Below are positions 7,917 to 17,156 of a DNA stretch of 64,000 bases, piece after piece (the stretch's first letter is position 1; the number at the start of each line of letters is the position of its first letter). This DNA comes from Cellulomonas dongxiuzhuiae. Lineage in GTDB: Bacteria; Actinomycetota; Actinomycetes; Actinomycetales; Cellulomonadaceae. The translations under genes and the position numbers were made by a program. The DNA lies in assembly GCF_018623035.1 (NCBI RefSeq), contig NZ_CP076023.1, positions 62,001 through 126,000 on the forward strand, read 5' to 3'. Below the pieces are notes generated by a model. The model had not been told where the DNA came from and ran no database searches. It saw nothing but the letters and a program-made list of their open reading frames with translations.

Positions 7917-9293
7917 CTAACCCGCGCGCCTGCGTGGCCCGTCGCTGCCCGCCGGGTACTCCTCGAGGGGCGCGACGCCCGCGGCCCACGCGTCGAGGAT
8001 CGGCTCGACGATGCGCCAGCCCTCCTCGGCCTCGGCGGCGCGGGCCGACAGGCGGGTGTCACCGTCGATGACGGCGAGCAGCAGCTGCCCGTACGGCGTG
8101 GGGTCCTGGCGGGCGAGCTCGGTGTCGAGGACGACCTTCTCCAGCGCGAACGGGTCGCCGATCCCGTTGACGTTGAGGTGCAGGGACATCCGGTCGGGGT
8201 CGAGCTGCAGGCGCAGCTCGTTGCGGGTCGGAGCGGCGCCGTCGAACACCCGCAGCGGCACCTCACGGAACCGCACGACGATCTCCCGGCGGCTCGCGGA
8301 CAGCGCCTTGCCGGTGCGCAGCCGGAACGGCACGCCGGACCACCGCCACGTGTCGACGAAGAGCGTGACCTCGGCGTACGTCTCGACCTCGCGGTCCGGG
8401 TCGACGCCCGGCGCGTCGGCGTACGCGTCGACCGGGCGCCCGTCGACCTCGCCGGCGACGTACCGGGCGCGGCGCGTCCACCGGGCGACGGACTCGTGGT
8501 CCGGTGTGCGCACGGCCCGCAGCACGTCGACCTTGCGCGACGCGAGGTCCTCGGGTGCGACCGACGTCGGCGGCTCCATCGCGACGTACGTCAGCAGCTG
8601 CAGGAGGTGGTTCTGCACCATGTCGCGCAGCGCGCCGGACCGGTCGTAGTAGGAGGCGCGAGCCTGCGCGTCGACCTTCTCGTCGAAGACGATGTCGACG
8701 GAGGCGACGTGGGTGCTGCTCCACAGGGGCTCGAGGACGCGGTTGGCGAACCGCAGGCCCAGCAGGTTGAGCACCGTCTGCTTGGCGAGGAAGTGGTCGA
8801 CGCGGAAGATCTTGTCCTCCGGGAGCAGCTCGCCCAGCGCCGCGTTGAGCTCGACGGCCCCGGCCAGGTCCTCCCCGAACGGCTTCTCGACGACCATCCG
8901 CAGCCCGTCGGGCAGGTCGATGTCCGCCAGCGCGCGCACCACCGGCAGGAACAGCACGTGCGGCAGCGCGAGGTACAGCACGAGAGGGTCCGCGCCCTGC
9001 ACCTCGCACGCCGCGATCGCGGCGCGCAGCGTCTGCGGGTCGGTGACGTCGCCGTGCACCCAGACGACCCGCTCGACCAGCGCCGTGACGTCCGCGTCCG
9101 GCTCGCCGTCCGCGTGGTAGGCGACCTTCTCGTGGACGAGGGCACGGAACCCGTCGTCGTCGAGGTCGTCGTTCGCGACCCCGACGAGCCGCAGGCCGCC
9201 GTCCACCTTCGACTCGACCCGCGCGAGCCCGGGCAGGATGTAGCGGGCGGTGAGGTCTCCGGTCGCGCCGAGGACGACGAGGCCGGCGGTCAC
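7917..9293 (-). CDS. zwf: Glucose-6-phosphate dehydrogenase, divergent
   Basis: The protein opens with the nucleotide-binding loop VLGATGDLTARYILPG and contains VVEKPFGEDLAGA and the active-site segment RVDHFLAKQTVLN, where the canonical form is RIDHYLGKE. The catalytic His and Lys are kept but Tyr, Gly and Glu are replaced. FRLRTGKAL and the DPTPYGQLLLAVIDGD region are also typical. At 458 residues it is slightly short. The reaction is oxidation of glucose-6-phosphate to 6-phosphogluconolactone with NAD(P)+. It is not next to other pentose-phosphate genes such as tal or opcA, which, with the altered motif, suggests a secondary paralogue. The GTG at 9293 has GGGAG nine bases upstream. Confidence 0.88.
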   Translation of the reverse strand: MTAGLVVLGATGDLTARYILPGLARVESKVDGGLRLVGVANDDLDDDGFRALVHEKVAYHADGEPDADVTALVERVVWVHGDVTDPQTLRAAIAACEVQGADPLVLYLALPHVLFLPVVRALADIDLPDGLRMVVEKPFGEDLAGAVELNAALGELLPEDKIFRVDHFLAKQTVLNLLGLRFANRVLEPLWSSTHVASVDIVFDEKVDAQARASYYDRSGALRDMVQNHLLQLLTYVAMEPPTSVAPEDLASRKVDVLRAVRTPDHESVARWTRRARYVAGEVDGRPVDAYADAPGVDPDREVETYAEVTLFVDTWRWSGVPFRLRTGKALSASRREIVVRFREVPLRVFDGAAPTRNELRLQLDPDRMSLHLNVNGIGDPFALEKVVLDTELARQDPTPYGQLLLAVIDGDTRLSARAAEAEEGWRIVEPILDAWAAGVAPLEEYPAGSDGPRRRAG

Positions 9294-9555
9294 GGGTGCG
9301 CTCCCGTCGGGCCGGGGACGTGCGGGAGGTCTCGGCTGGTCGGGGTCATGCCCCCATCGTCACGACTCGCCGCGGAGCGCGCGAGGCGAGGTGAGCAATT
9401 GGGCGCCGCCGCCCACCGTACGCGTGGGCTCGCCTGCTGCCCCTCGCTCGGGACTGGTCGAACAGGTGACCACGTGCCGCCGAGGAGGCCCGCGGAGGTG
9501 ACCACTTCGCCCTCTCGACGAGTGAGGGCGGCGGGCCGCTCCTAGAGTCGCTCGC
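9294..9555. other. Divergent intergenic region with repeated GGTGACCAC motif
   Basis: This 262-base stretch separates the divergent G6PD and DUF72 genes. It holds two copies of AGGTGACCAC (about 9464-9473 and 9497-9506). A TAGAGT -10 box at about 9542-9547, nine bases before the ATG of the DUF72 gene, suggests a leaderless or nearly leaderless transcript. No further gene is visible. Confidence 0.4.
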
Positions 9556-10449
9556 ATGGACGGGCCCGGGCAGGTGCGCATCGGCATCTCCGGGTGGCGG
9601 TACGCACCCTGGCGAGGGGTGTTCTACCCGCGGGGCCTGCCGCAGCGGCGCGAGCTGGAGTACGCCGCGCAGCAGCTCGGGTCCGTCGAGATCAACGGGT
9701 CCTTCTACTCGCTGCAGCGCCCCGACAGCTACCGCGCGTGGCGCGCGGACACCCCCGACGGCTTCGTGTTCGCGGTCAAGGGCCCGCGCTTCGTCACGCA
9801 CATGAAGAAGCTGGCCGGCGTCGAGACGCCGTTGGCGAACTTCTTCGCCTCGGGCGTCCTGGCGCTCGAGGACCGCACCGGACCCGTGCTGTGGCAGCTG
9901 CCCCCGAACCTGGGGTTCGACCCCGACCGCCTCGCACGCTTCTTCGACCTGCTGCCCCGTTCGACGGCCGCCGCCGCCGAGCTCGCCGCCCGTCACGACG
10001 ACAAGGTCGCCGAGGGCCGGGCACTGACGACCGTCGAGACCGACCGACCGCTGCGACACGTGCTCGAGGTCCGCCACGACACGTATCGCGACCCCGCGTT
10101 CCCCGAGCTCCTGCGCGCGCACGACGTCGGCCTCGTCGTCGCCGACACCGCCGGCCGCTGGCCGCATCTCGAGGACCTGACCAGCGACGTCGTCTACGTC
10201 CGCCTGCACGGGCACAGCGAGCTCTACGTGTCGGGGTACGACGACGACGCGCTCGACGCGTGGGCGGCGAAGGTGCGCGCCTGGTCGACGGGCGCACCGC
10301 CGCCGGACGGTCCGCGGCTGACACCGCCGGCCGCCGACCGCCCGCGGGACGTGTACGTGTACTTCGACAACGACGTGAAGGTCCGCGCCCCGTTCGACGC
10401 GATGGGCCTCGCCGCCCGGGTCGCGCCACCGGCGGGCCGGGTCGGCTGA
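9556..10449 (+). CDS. DUF72 (YecE-like) family protein
   Basis: The 297-residue protein is a clear DUF72 TIM-barrel member: it begins RIGISGWRYAPWRGVFYPRG and has SVEINGSFYSL, FVFAVKGPRFVTHMKKL, LWQLPPNLGFD, HVLEVRHDTYRDPAFPELLR, VYVRLHGHSELYVSGY and VYVYFDNDVKVRAP in the family order. The biochemical role of this widespread family is not established. It is transcribed alone, divergently from zwf, from a TAGAGT -10 box a few bases before the ATG. Confidence 0.9.
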   Translation: MDGPGQVRIGISGWRYAPWRGVFYPRGLPQRRELEYAAQQLGSVEINGSFYSLQRPDSYRAWRADTPDGFVFAVKGPRFVTHMKKLAGVETPLANFFASGVLALEDRTGPVLWQLPPNLGFDPDRLARFFDLLPRSTAAAAELAARHDDKVAEGRALTTVETDRPLRHVLEVRHDTYRDPAFPELLRAHDVGLVVADTAGRWPHLEDLTSDVVYVRLHGHSELYVSGYDDDALDAWAAKVRAWSTGAPPPDGPRLTPPAADRPRDVYVYFDNDVKVRAPFDAMGLAARVAPPAGRVG

Positions 10450-10628
10450 CGCGACGCCGGACGGCCGTCGCGTTCGAGGATCAGCGCGACCCCGGACCCG
10501 CGCGGCGCCCCCGGCACCACCCCGACGCTCTACGGCTCACGGCTGGCACCGCGCTCACGGTCGTGGTCTCGTCGATCTTCCCCGCCTGAGCCGCGACCAT
10601 CGGGTCCGGCCTGCGTGACCGAATTGCC

Positions 10629-10677
10629 GCACACGTGTGCAGCAGGGGTGGACAACTGACGCGGATGCTCCTATACC
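10629..10677 (+). promoter_or_regulatory. Operator and promoter of the LacI-type regulator gene
   Basis: A perfect 12-bp palindrome GCACACGTGTGC with a central CG, typical of LacI-family operators, lies at 10629-10640. It is followed by -35 TGGACA (10649-10654), a 17-base spacer and -10 TATACC (10672-10677). The same 15-mer CCGCACACGTGTGCA occurs before the amidohydrolase gene, which argues that the regulator binds both sites and controls itself. The rest of the 325-base gap from 10450 shows nothing else. Confidence 0.75.
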
Positions 10678-10774
10678 TATCCCCTGGCGGGTCCTTCACC
10701 TGTCCGCGAGGTGCTCGCGCGCTGATCGTCGGCTCCCGGCGCGACGACGCGGGCGGTCCGAGTCAGGAGAGTGG

Positions 10775-11797
10775 ATGCGGGCGACCATCCGTGACGTCGC
10801 CCGTGAGGCGGGTGTCCACCACACGACGGTCAGCAGGGCGCTCAACCCGGCGACGGCGCAGCTGGTCAAGGGCGAGACCGCCGCGCGCATCCGTGCGGCG
10901 GCGGCGCGGCTGGGCTACGTGCCGGACGCCCTCGCGCGCGGCCTGAAGAACAACACCTCGATGACGATCGGCGTCGTGGTGCCCGACCTGGCCACGCCCA
11001 TCATGGGCCAGGTCGTGCGCGGGGTGGAGGACGTCGTCATGCCGCGCTACGTCGCTCTGGTGGTCAACACCGACGACGACCCCGAGCGGGAGCGGCTGCA
11101 GCTCGAGGTCCTCGCCACCCGGAAGGTCGACGGTCTCGTCGTCGCCTCCGCGCGGCTCCACACGCCGCAGATCGAGGCGCTCGTCGACAGCGGTCTGCCC
11201 GTCGTGCTGGCGAACCGGCGCGCCCGCGGCGCGGGTATCTCCAGCGTGACCAGCGACGACGCCGCAGGTGTGGCGGCCGCGGTGGAGCACCTCGTCGCCC
11301 TGGGTCACCGCCGCATCGCGCACATCTCGGGCCCGCTCGACACGTCCACGGGCGCGGCCCGTGCGGCGGCGTTCCGCACCGCGCTGACCGAGCACGGCAT
11401 CGAGCCCGACGACCGGCTGGTCCGCACGGCGAAGGCGTTCCGCGTGGGGGAGGGCGAGCGCGCGTTCGCGGAGCTCGTCGAGTCGGGCGAGCAGTTCACC
11501 GCCGTGTTCGCCGGCAACGACCTCATCGCGGTCGGCTGCTACGACGCGATGCGTCGTCGCGGGATCAGTTGCCCTGAACACGTGAGCATCGTCGGGTTCA
11601 ACGACATGCCCTTCGTCGACAAGCTGTGGCCACCCCTGACCTCCGTGCGCGTCCCGCACCACGAGATCGGGCGACAGGCGGCCCACATGCTCCTCGCGCA
11701 GATCGACGGCCGGGCGGAGGCCGGGTCCACCCTGCTGCTGCCTGTGTCGCTGCAGGTCAGGGAGTCGACGGGACCCGTGGAGCGGGTTGCTCCCTGA
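10775..11797 (+). CDS. LacI/GalR-family transcriptional regulator
   Basis: The 340-residue protein has the N-terminal LacI helix-turn-helix (TIRDVAREAGVHHTTVSRAL), the hinge helix (RLGYVPDALARGLKNN) and a periplasmic-binding-protein-like effector domain (IGVVVPDLATPIMGQVVRG through LTSVRVPHHEIGRQAAHMLL). It should bind DNA as a dimer and respond to a small molecule. The ATG at 10775 follows AGGAG at 10765. The gene is directly upstream of the amidohydrolase/ABC/MFS operon, and the shared palindromes suggest that it represses that operon and itself. The effector is likely the transported or hydrolysed compound, which is unknown. Confidence 0.93.
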   Translation: MRATIRDVAREAGVHHTTVSRALNPATAQLVKGETAARIRAAAARLGYVPDALARGLKNNTSMTIGVVVPDLATPIMGQVVRGVEDVVMPRYVALVVNTDDDPERERLQLEVLATRKVDGLVVASARLHTPQIEALVDSGLPVVLANRRARGAGISSVTSDDAAGVAAAVEHLVALGHRRIAHISGPLDTSTGAARAAAFRTALTEHGIEPDDRLVRTAKAFRVGEGERAFAELVESGEQFTAVFAGNDLIAVGCYDAMRRRGISCPEHVSIVGFNDMPFVDKLWPPLTSVRVPHHEIGRQAAHMLLAQIDGRAEAGSTLLLPVSLQVRESTGPVERVAP

Positions 11798-11860
11798 GCG
11801 CCGGAGTGTTTCGCGCAGGTAACGATCTCCCGGGTCGTCCGACGAAATCCTGAGACGCCG

Positions 11861-11911
11861 TTGCTCACGGTACGGACAGCCATCTACGGTCTCGGCACCG
11901 CACACGTGTGC
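11861..11911 (+). promoter_or_regulatory. Promoter and operator of the amidohydrolase operon
   Basis: A -35-like TTGCTC (11861-11866), an 18-base spacer and -10 TACGGT (11885-11890) precede the palindrome GCACACGTGTGC at 11900-11911. The palindrome would lie on or just after the transcription start, a position suited to repression. It is identical to the site before the LacI-type regulator gene. Confidence 0.7.
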
Positions 11912-11930
11912 AAAGACTGGAGATCTGACG

Positions 11931-13565
11931 ATGTCGAAGCCCGACGCCGACCTCATCCTCACGGGGGGTCGCATCACCACCCTCAGCACGGACCCGGCGG
12001 TCCCGGGTGAGGTGACCGCCCTCGCCGTCCGCGACGGGAAGGTCCTCGCCATCGGTGGTGACGCGGAGATCGAGGCGCTCGCCTCGTCGGCGACACGCCG
12101 GATCCGCCTCGACGGCGCGCGCGTCGTCCCCGGTCTCGTCGACTCGCACGTCCACTTCGTCCGGGCCGGTCGCACGTGGAACGACGAGGTCCGCTGGGAG
12201 GACGTGTACGACCTCGAGGACGGGCTCGCCGCGCTCACCGCCCGTGCGCAGGCCGTCGGCCCCGGCGCGTGGATCCGCGTCATCGGCGGCTGGGACGAGG
12301 CGCAGTTCCGCCAGGGCCGTGGTCCGACCCGGGACGAGCTCGACCGGGCCTGCCCCGAGAACCCGGTCTACGTCCAGATGCAGTACACCTACGCGGTGCT
12401 CAACAGCCGCGGCTGGGAGGAGCTCGGCATCGACGAGGCCGCCGTCGCCGGCTCGCCGGCGCCCGGCGGGTTCGAGCGGGACGCCGACGGCGCCCTGACC
12501 GGTCGCGCCGCGGGGCTGCCCCTCATGACGTGGTTCTACCGGCGGCTGCCGGCGCCGGACTTCGAGGAGCAGGTCGCCTCGACGGCCGCCCTGTCGCGCG
12601 AGTTCGCCCGCCTGGGGATGACCGGCGCCGTCGACGGCGGCGGTGTCAACACCGGCCCCGAGGCGTACGGCCCGGTCTACGAGGCGTGGCGCCGCGGTCT
12701 GCTCACGACCCGGGTGCGCCTGTTCAAGCACGCCACGCGCCAGGGCACCGAGGCCGAGGACTACGCCGGCTACATGCGCTTCAACACCCCGCGCCTCGGT
12801 GACGACCTGCTGCGCTTCTCGGGCATCGGCGAGGTGCTCATGTACCGCACGCACGACCGCATCGCCGAGCCCGCCGACTACGGCGTCGAGGCGATGCAGG
12901 AGACCCGGGACGTGCTGCTCGAGTGCGCCGCCAAGGGCTGGACGGTGCAGATCCACGTCCACCAGCGCGAGTTCTTCCTCAAGCTGCTCGACCTGTGGGA
13001 GGAGATCGACGCGATCCACTCCATCCGGGACCTGCGGTGGGGCTTCGTCCACGCCGAGTCCACCTACGTCGAGGACATCGAGCGCCTCAAGCGGCTCGGT
13101 GCCGGCGTGCTCTTCCAGAGCCTGCTGCGGCTCAACGGCGAGGGCGCGATCGCCGTGTGGGGCGCCGAGCGCGTCGCACGGTCGCCGGAGATGCGGGACC
13201 TGTGGGACGCGGGCGTGCCGATCGCCCTCGGGTCCGACGCGATGCGCGTGGCCTCCTACAACCCCTTCAGCAGCCTCGAGTGGTTCCTGACCGGGCTGAC
13301 GGTGCGGGGCACGCGCACCCTCGACGACCGGCACCTGCTCTCGCGCGAGGAGGCGCTGCGCGGCTACTCGGCCGCGGCCGCGTGGTTCACCCACGAGGAG
13401 GACGTGCGCGGCCCGCTGGTGCCGGGCATGCAGGCGGACCTCGCCGTGCTCTCGGACGACTACTTCACGATGCCGGTGGACCAGATCCACACCCTCACGT
13501 CCGAGCTGACCCTGCTCGGCGGCGAGGTCGTGTGGGACTCCGGCGCACTCGACGTCCCCAGCTGA
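11931..13565 (+). CDS. Metal-dependent amidohydrolase, YtcJ-like (amidohydrolase 3)
   Basis: The 544-residue protein has the amidohydrolase-superfamily beta-sandwich plus TIM barrel: ADLILTGGRITTL at the start, the metal-binding DSHVHF, WIRVIGGWDEAQF typical of YtcJ-like members, HVHQREFF, GFVHAEST, the catalytic LGSDAMRV and the closing PGMQADLAVLSDDYF. Such enzymes hydrolyse amide bonds of small molecules. There is no signal peptide, so it acts in the cytoplasm, presumably on a substrate brought in by the ABC transporter encoded immediately downstream. The exact substrate is unknown. The ATG at 11931 follows GGAGAT. Confidence 0.88.
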   Translation: MSKPDADLILTGGRITTLSTDPAVPGEVTALAVRDGKVLAIGGDAEIEALASSATRRIRLDGARVVPGLVDSHVHFVRAGRTWNDEVRWEDVYDLEDGLAALTARAQAVGPGAWIRVIGGWDEAQFRQGRGPTRDELDRACPENPVYVQMQYTYAVLNSRGWEELGIDEAAVAGSPAPGGFERDADGALTGRAAGLPLMTWFYRRLPAPDFEEQVASTAALSREFARLGMTGAVDGGGVNTGPEAYGPVYEAWRRGLLTTRVRLFKHATRQGTEAEDYAGYMRFNTPRLGDDLLRFSGIGEVLMYRTHDRIAEPADYGVEAMQETRDVLLECAAKGWTVQIHVHQREFFLKLLDLWEEIDAIHSIRDLRWGFVHAESTYVEDIERLKRLGAGVLFQSLLRLNGEGAIAVWGAERVARSPEMRDLWDAGVPIALGSDAMRVASYNPFSSLEWFLTGLTVRGTRTLDDRHLLSREEALRGYSAAAAWFTHEEDVRGPLVPGMQADLAVLSDDYFTMPVDQIHTLTSELTLLGGEVVWDSGALDVPS

Positions 13566-13620
13566 CCTACCGCTCGACCCGTCGTCCCCCACCCGTCGTC
13601 CGACCCGACTGGAGCTCACC

Positions 13621-15258
13621 ATGACCTCCCCCCTCTCCCCGACCAGGACCGCCACGTCGGCGCCACGGCTGCGCGCCGTCGCCGGCGCGGCCGCCGGTCT
13701 CCTCCTCCTGACCGCCTGCGGTGGCGGCACCACCGAGGCCGAGTCGGCCGCGACCCCCAGCGCCGCCGCCGCGGCCCAGGCCGGCGGCACGCTGAGCATC
13801 GGCATCACCGGTGAGCCGGGCAACCTCGACCCGACGTTCGCCGCGACGCTCACCTCCGTCTCGGTCTACAACGCGATGTGCGAGCAGCTCTTCAACACGA
13901 CGGCCGACGGCAAGGTCGTCCCGCAGCTCGCGGCCGAGGCGCCGACGTTCAACGAGGACGCCACCGTCGCCACGATCAAGCTGCGCGAGGGGGTGCTGTT
14001 CGCCGACGGCACGCCGTTCGACGCCGAGGCCGTGAAGTTCTCGATCGAGCGCCACAAGAATACCGAGGGCTCGCAGCGCACGAACGAGCTCGAGGCCGTG
14101 ACCGCGGTCGAGGTCGTCGACGAGCACACGGTCGACGTCGTCCTCTCGGCGCCCATCGCACCGGGTGCCTTCGACGTCATCTTCACCGACCGCGCCGGCA
14201 CCGTCGTGTCCCCGACGGCCGTGGCGGAGCAGGGTGAGGCGTTCTCCGAGGCGCCCGTCTGCGTCGGCCCCTTCGCGTTCGACAGCCGCATCCCGCAGGA
14301 CAGCGTCACCCTGGTCAAGGACACGAACTACTACGACGCCGAGAACGTCCTGCTCGACAAGGTCGTCTACCGCGTCATCACCGACTCGAACGTGCGGGCG
14401 ACGAACCTGCGGGCCGGTGAGCTCCAGGTGATCGAGCGCGTCGCGACGACCGACATCGCGACGCTCGAGTCCGACACGGCCGTCGAGGTCCAGTCCTCCG
14501 AGGGCCTGGGGTACGTCAACCTCGAGATCAACGTCGCCAACGTCGGCGGCGAGAGAGGCGTCATCGACACCCCGCTCGCCTCTGACCCGCGCGTGCGCCG
14601 GGCGCTGGCGATGAGCATCGACCGTGACGCGATCAACCAGGTCGTCTACAACGGCCAGTTCGCGCCGGCCTGCGGCTTCATGGCCCCGTCGAGCCCGCTC
14701 GCGACCGACGCGACCCAGTCCTGCCTGCCGTACGACCCGGACGCCGCGCGTGACCTGCTCGAGTCGACCGGTGTCGACCTGCCGCTCCAGGTGGGCGTCA
14801 TGCTCAACCAGCAGCCGGAGACCCGCCGCATCGGCGAGATGATCCAGTCGATGGCCGCCGAGGTCGGGTTCGAGGTCGTCCTCGACATCGCCGAGTCCAC
14901 GGCCACGGTCGAGCGCGGCAACAAGGGCGACTTCGAGGTCTACATCAACTCCTGGTCCGGTCGTGTGGACCCCGACGCGAACGTCAGCCTCTACGCCAAG
15001 AGCACGAGCCCGCGCAGCCTGAGCCGGTTCTCCGACGCGCGCGCCGACGAGCTCATCGAGACCGGCCGGTCCGGTGCCGACGTGGACGCGCGCATCGCCG
15101 CCTACGAGGAGCTGCACGAGCTCCTCCAGGAGGAGTCGGTGCACGTCTTCCTCGTCCGTCCGGCCAACCTGCTCGGTGTCCGCACCGACGTCACGGGCGT
15201 GACCATGCGGGCCAACGGCACGGCCGTGCCGACCTACGCCGGCTACGTCGCCGAGTAG
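13621..15258 (+). CDS. Dipeptide/oligopeptide-type ABC transporter, solute-binding lipoprotein
   Basis: The 545-residue protein has a lipoprotein signal peptide ending LLLLTAC (lipidated Cys at about residue 37) and a family 5 solute-binding domain: GGTLSIGITGEPGNLDP, the PQLAAEAPTFNEDATVATIKLREGV segment, TPFDAEAVKFSIERH, VNLEINVAN and DPRVRRALAMSIDRDAINQVVY. It captures the substrate outside the membrane and hands it to the two permeases that follow. Family 5 proteins bind peptides, nickel, or various small organic compounds, so peptide specificity is not certain. It is the second gene of the operon. Confidence 0.92.
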   Translation: MTSPLSPTRTATSAPRLRAVAGAAAGLLLLTACGGGTTEAESAATPSAAAAAQAGGTLSIGITGEPGNLDPTFAATLTSVSVYNAMCEQLFNTTADGKVVPQLAAEAPTFNEDATVATIKLREGVLFADGTPFDAEAVKFSIERHKNTEGSQRTNELEAVTAVEVVDEHTVDVVLSAPIAPGAFDVIFTDRAGTVVSPTAVAEQGEAFSEAPVCVGPFAFDSRIPQDSVTLVKDTNYYDAENVLLDKVVYRVITDSNVRATNLRAGELQVIERVATTDIATLESDTAVEVQSSEGLGYVNLEINVANVGGERGVIDTPLASDPRVRRALAMSIDRDAINQVVYNGQFAPACGFMAPSSPLATDATQSCLPYDPDAARDLLESTGVDLPLQVGVMLNQQPETRRIGEMIQSMAAEVGFEVVLDIAESTATVERGNKGDFEVYINSWSGRVDPDANVSLYAKSTSPRSLSRFSDARADELIETGRSGADVDARIAAYEELHELLQEESVHVFLVRPANLLGVRTDVTGVTMRANGTAVPTYAGYVAE

Positions 15259-15279
15259 TCGAAGGACAGGACGCGTCCC

Positions 15280-16236
15280 ATGCTCAGGCAGCTGATCCAC
15301 AAGGGCGGGCAGGCCGTGCTCACCCTGTTCCTCGCGGTCGTCGTGGTGTTCCTCGGCGTCCGCGCCCTGCCCGGCGACGCCGCGGTGGCGCTGGCCGGGC
15401 AGGAGGGGTCGCTGGAGAACGCGGACGCGGTCCGTGCGCTCCACGGGCTGGACCGGCCCCTGCCGGTCCAGTTCGTGGAGTACATCGGTCGGCTGGTCCA
15501 GGGCGACCTGGGCCGGTCGAGCAGCACGGGCACACCCGTCGTCGACTCGATCGCCCGGGCGCTGCCCGTGACCCTCGAGCTGGCCGCGCTGTCGGTCCTC
15601 GTCGCGGCGCTGATCGGGCTGGCCCTGGGCGTGGTCGCGGCCCTGCGGCAGGGCAAGCCGTCGGAGATGGTCGTCAACGCCGCGGCGCTGCTCGGGCTCT
15701 CCGTGCCCAACTTCTGGCTCGGCCTCATGGCCGTCCTGCTGCTGAGCGTGGTCTTCCCGGTGCTGCCCGCGTCCGGCTACGTGCCGTTCGCGGAGGACCC
15801 GGTGGAGAACCTGCGCCGGATGATCCTGCCGGCGGCCGTGCTCGGCACCTCGCTCGCGGCGGTGATCATGCGGCAGACCCGCTCGGCGATGCTCGAGTCG
15901 CTGAGCGCCGACTACATCCGCACGGCCAAGGCGAAGGGCCTGAGCTGGCGCACGGTCGTCGTCCGCCACGGGGTCCGCAACAGCCTCATCGTCGTCGTCA
16001 CGGTCATCGGCCTGCAGCTCGGGGCCATGATCTCCGGCGCGGTGGTGACCGAGCAGGTCTTCGTCCTCCCCGGCCTGGGCAAGCTCACGCTCGACGCGAT
16101 CTTCACGCGCGACTACCCGATGATCCAGGGCGTCGTCCTCGTGGTCGCGGCCGGGTACGTGCTCATCAACCTCGCGACCGACGTCCTGTACTCGGTGATC
16201 GACCCCCGCATCCGTGTGAAGGCAGGCGAGAGCTGA
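15280..16236 (+). CDS. ABC transporter permease, DppB type
   Basis: The 318-residue membrane protein has the DppB architecture: a first span (AVLTLFLAVVVVFLGVRALPGD), an external region with LHGLDRPLPVQFVEYIGRLV, and five more spans. The EAA-loop region (DYIRTAKAKGLSWRTVVVRHGVRNS) contacts the ATPase. It forms half of the membrane channel of the importer. It starts 21 bases after the binding-protein gene and its stop overlaps the next start (TGATG). Confidence 0.93.
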   Translation: MLRQLIHKGGQAVLTLFLAVVVVFLGVRALPGDAAVALAGQEGSLENADAVRALHGLDRPLPVQFVEYIGRLVQGDLGRSSSTGTPVVDSIARALPVTLELAALSVLVAALIGLALGVVAALRQGKPSEMVVNAAALLGLSVPNFWLGLMAVLLLSVVFPVLPASGYVPFAEDPVENLRRMILPAAVLGTSLAAVIMRQTRSAMLESLSADYIRTAKAKGLSWRTVVVRHGVRNSLIVVVTVIGLQLGAMISGAVVTEQVFVLPGLGKLTLDAIFTRDYPMIQGVVLVVAAGYVLINLATDVLYSVIDPRIRVKAGES

Positions 16237-17156
16237 TGGCGACCGACACGACCAGCCCCGCGGTCCCGCCGACCGGGGGAGCCGTCGAGAGCCCCCGGCG
16301 CGTCCGGGAACGTCGCGACCCGCGTCGCGTCGGGGTGCTGCGGCGCACGCTGCGCACCCCCGGCGGCGTGGTGGGCCTCACCGTCACCGTCCTCATGGTC
16401 GGCCTCGGCCTGCTCGCACCGGTCATCTCACCGGCGGACCCGGTCGCGACGGCGTTCGACCAGGTGCTGCGCCCGCCGTCCGGCGAGCACCTGCTCGGCA
16501 CCGACGAGCTCGGGCGGGACCAGCTCTCCCGGGTCCTGCACGGGATCGCCGCGTCGATCCAGATCGGTCTGCTGTCCGTGGTCCTCGCGACCGCGGTCGG
16601 TGTGCCGCTCGGCCTCGCGGCCGGCTACTACCGGCGGATCGACCCGCTGATCTCCCGGGCCGTCGACGTGCTGCTCGCCTTCCCGACGCTCATCCTCGCG
16701 GTCGGCCTGGCCGCGGTGCTCGGCCCGTCGGCCACCAACGTGACCATCGCCCTGGCAGTCACCGCGGTCCCGGCGTTCGTGCGGGTCGTGCGCTCCGAGG
16801 TCATGCGCCTGCGCGGGATGGAGTTCGTGTCCTCCGCCGTCGCCTCGGGGGTGTCGGACACCCGGGTGCTGTGGGTCCACATCCTGCCCAACGCGATGAG
16901 CGCGCTGCTCGTGCAGATCACGGTCTCCATCCCGACCGCCGTCATCGGGGAGGCGACCCTGTCGTTCCTCGGCCTCGGCATCCGGCCGCCGGAGCCGTCG
17001 CTGGGGACGATGCTCTCCAACGCCCAGGCGTTCCTCGCGACGGGCTGGTGGATGGCCCTCTTCCCCGGCATCGCCGTCATCGCCATCACCCTGGCCCTCA
17101 ACCTCGTGGGCGACGCGCTGCGCGACGCCCTGGACCCGAAAGGACGGCGCCGGTGA
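16236..17156 (+). CDS. ABC transporter permease, DppC type
   Basis: The 306-residue protein is the second permease. After a cytoplasmic N-terminus rich in Arg (RRVRERRDPRRVGVLRR) come a first span (VVGLTVTVLMVGLGLLAPVI), the DppC N-terminal signature HLLGTDELGRDQLSRVLHG and five further spans, with the EAA loop around EFVSSAVASGVSDTRVLWVHIL. It pairs with the DppB-type protein. The start codon overlaps the previous stop, and its own stop overlaps the GTG of the ATPase gene, which indicates translational coupling. Confidence 0.93.
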   Translation: MATDTTSPAVPPTGGAVESPRRVRERRDPRRVGVLRRTLRTPGGVVGLTVTVLMVGLGLLAPVISPADPVATAFDQVLRPPSGEHLLGTDELGRDQLSRVLHGIAASIQIGLLSVVLATAVGVPLGLAAGYYRRIDPLISRAVDVLLAFPTLILAVGLAAVLGPSATNVTIALAVTAVPAFVRVVRSEVMRLRGMEFVSSAVASGVSDTRVLWVHILPNAMSALLVQITVSIPTAVIGEATLSFLGLGIRPPEPSLGTMLSNAQAFLATGWWMALFPGIAVIAITLALNLVGDALRDALDPKGRRR

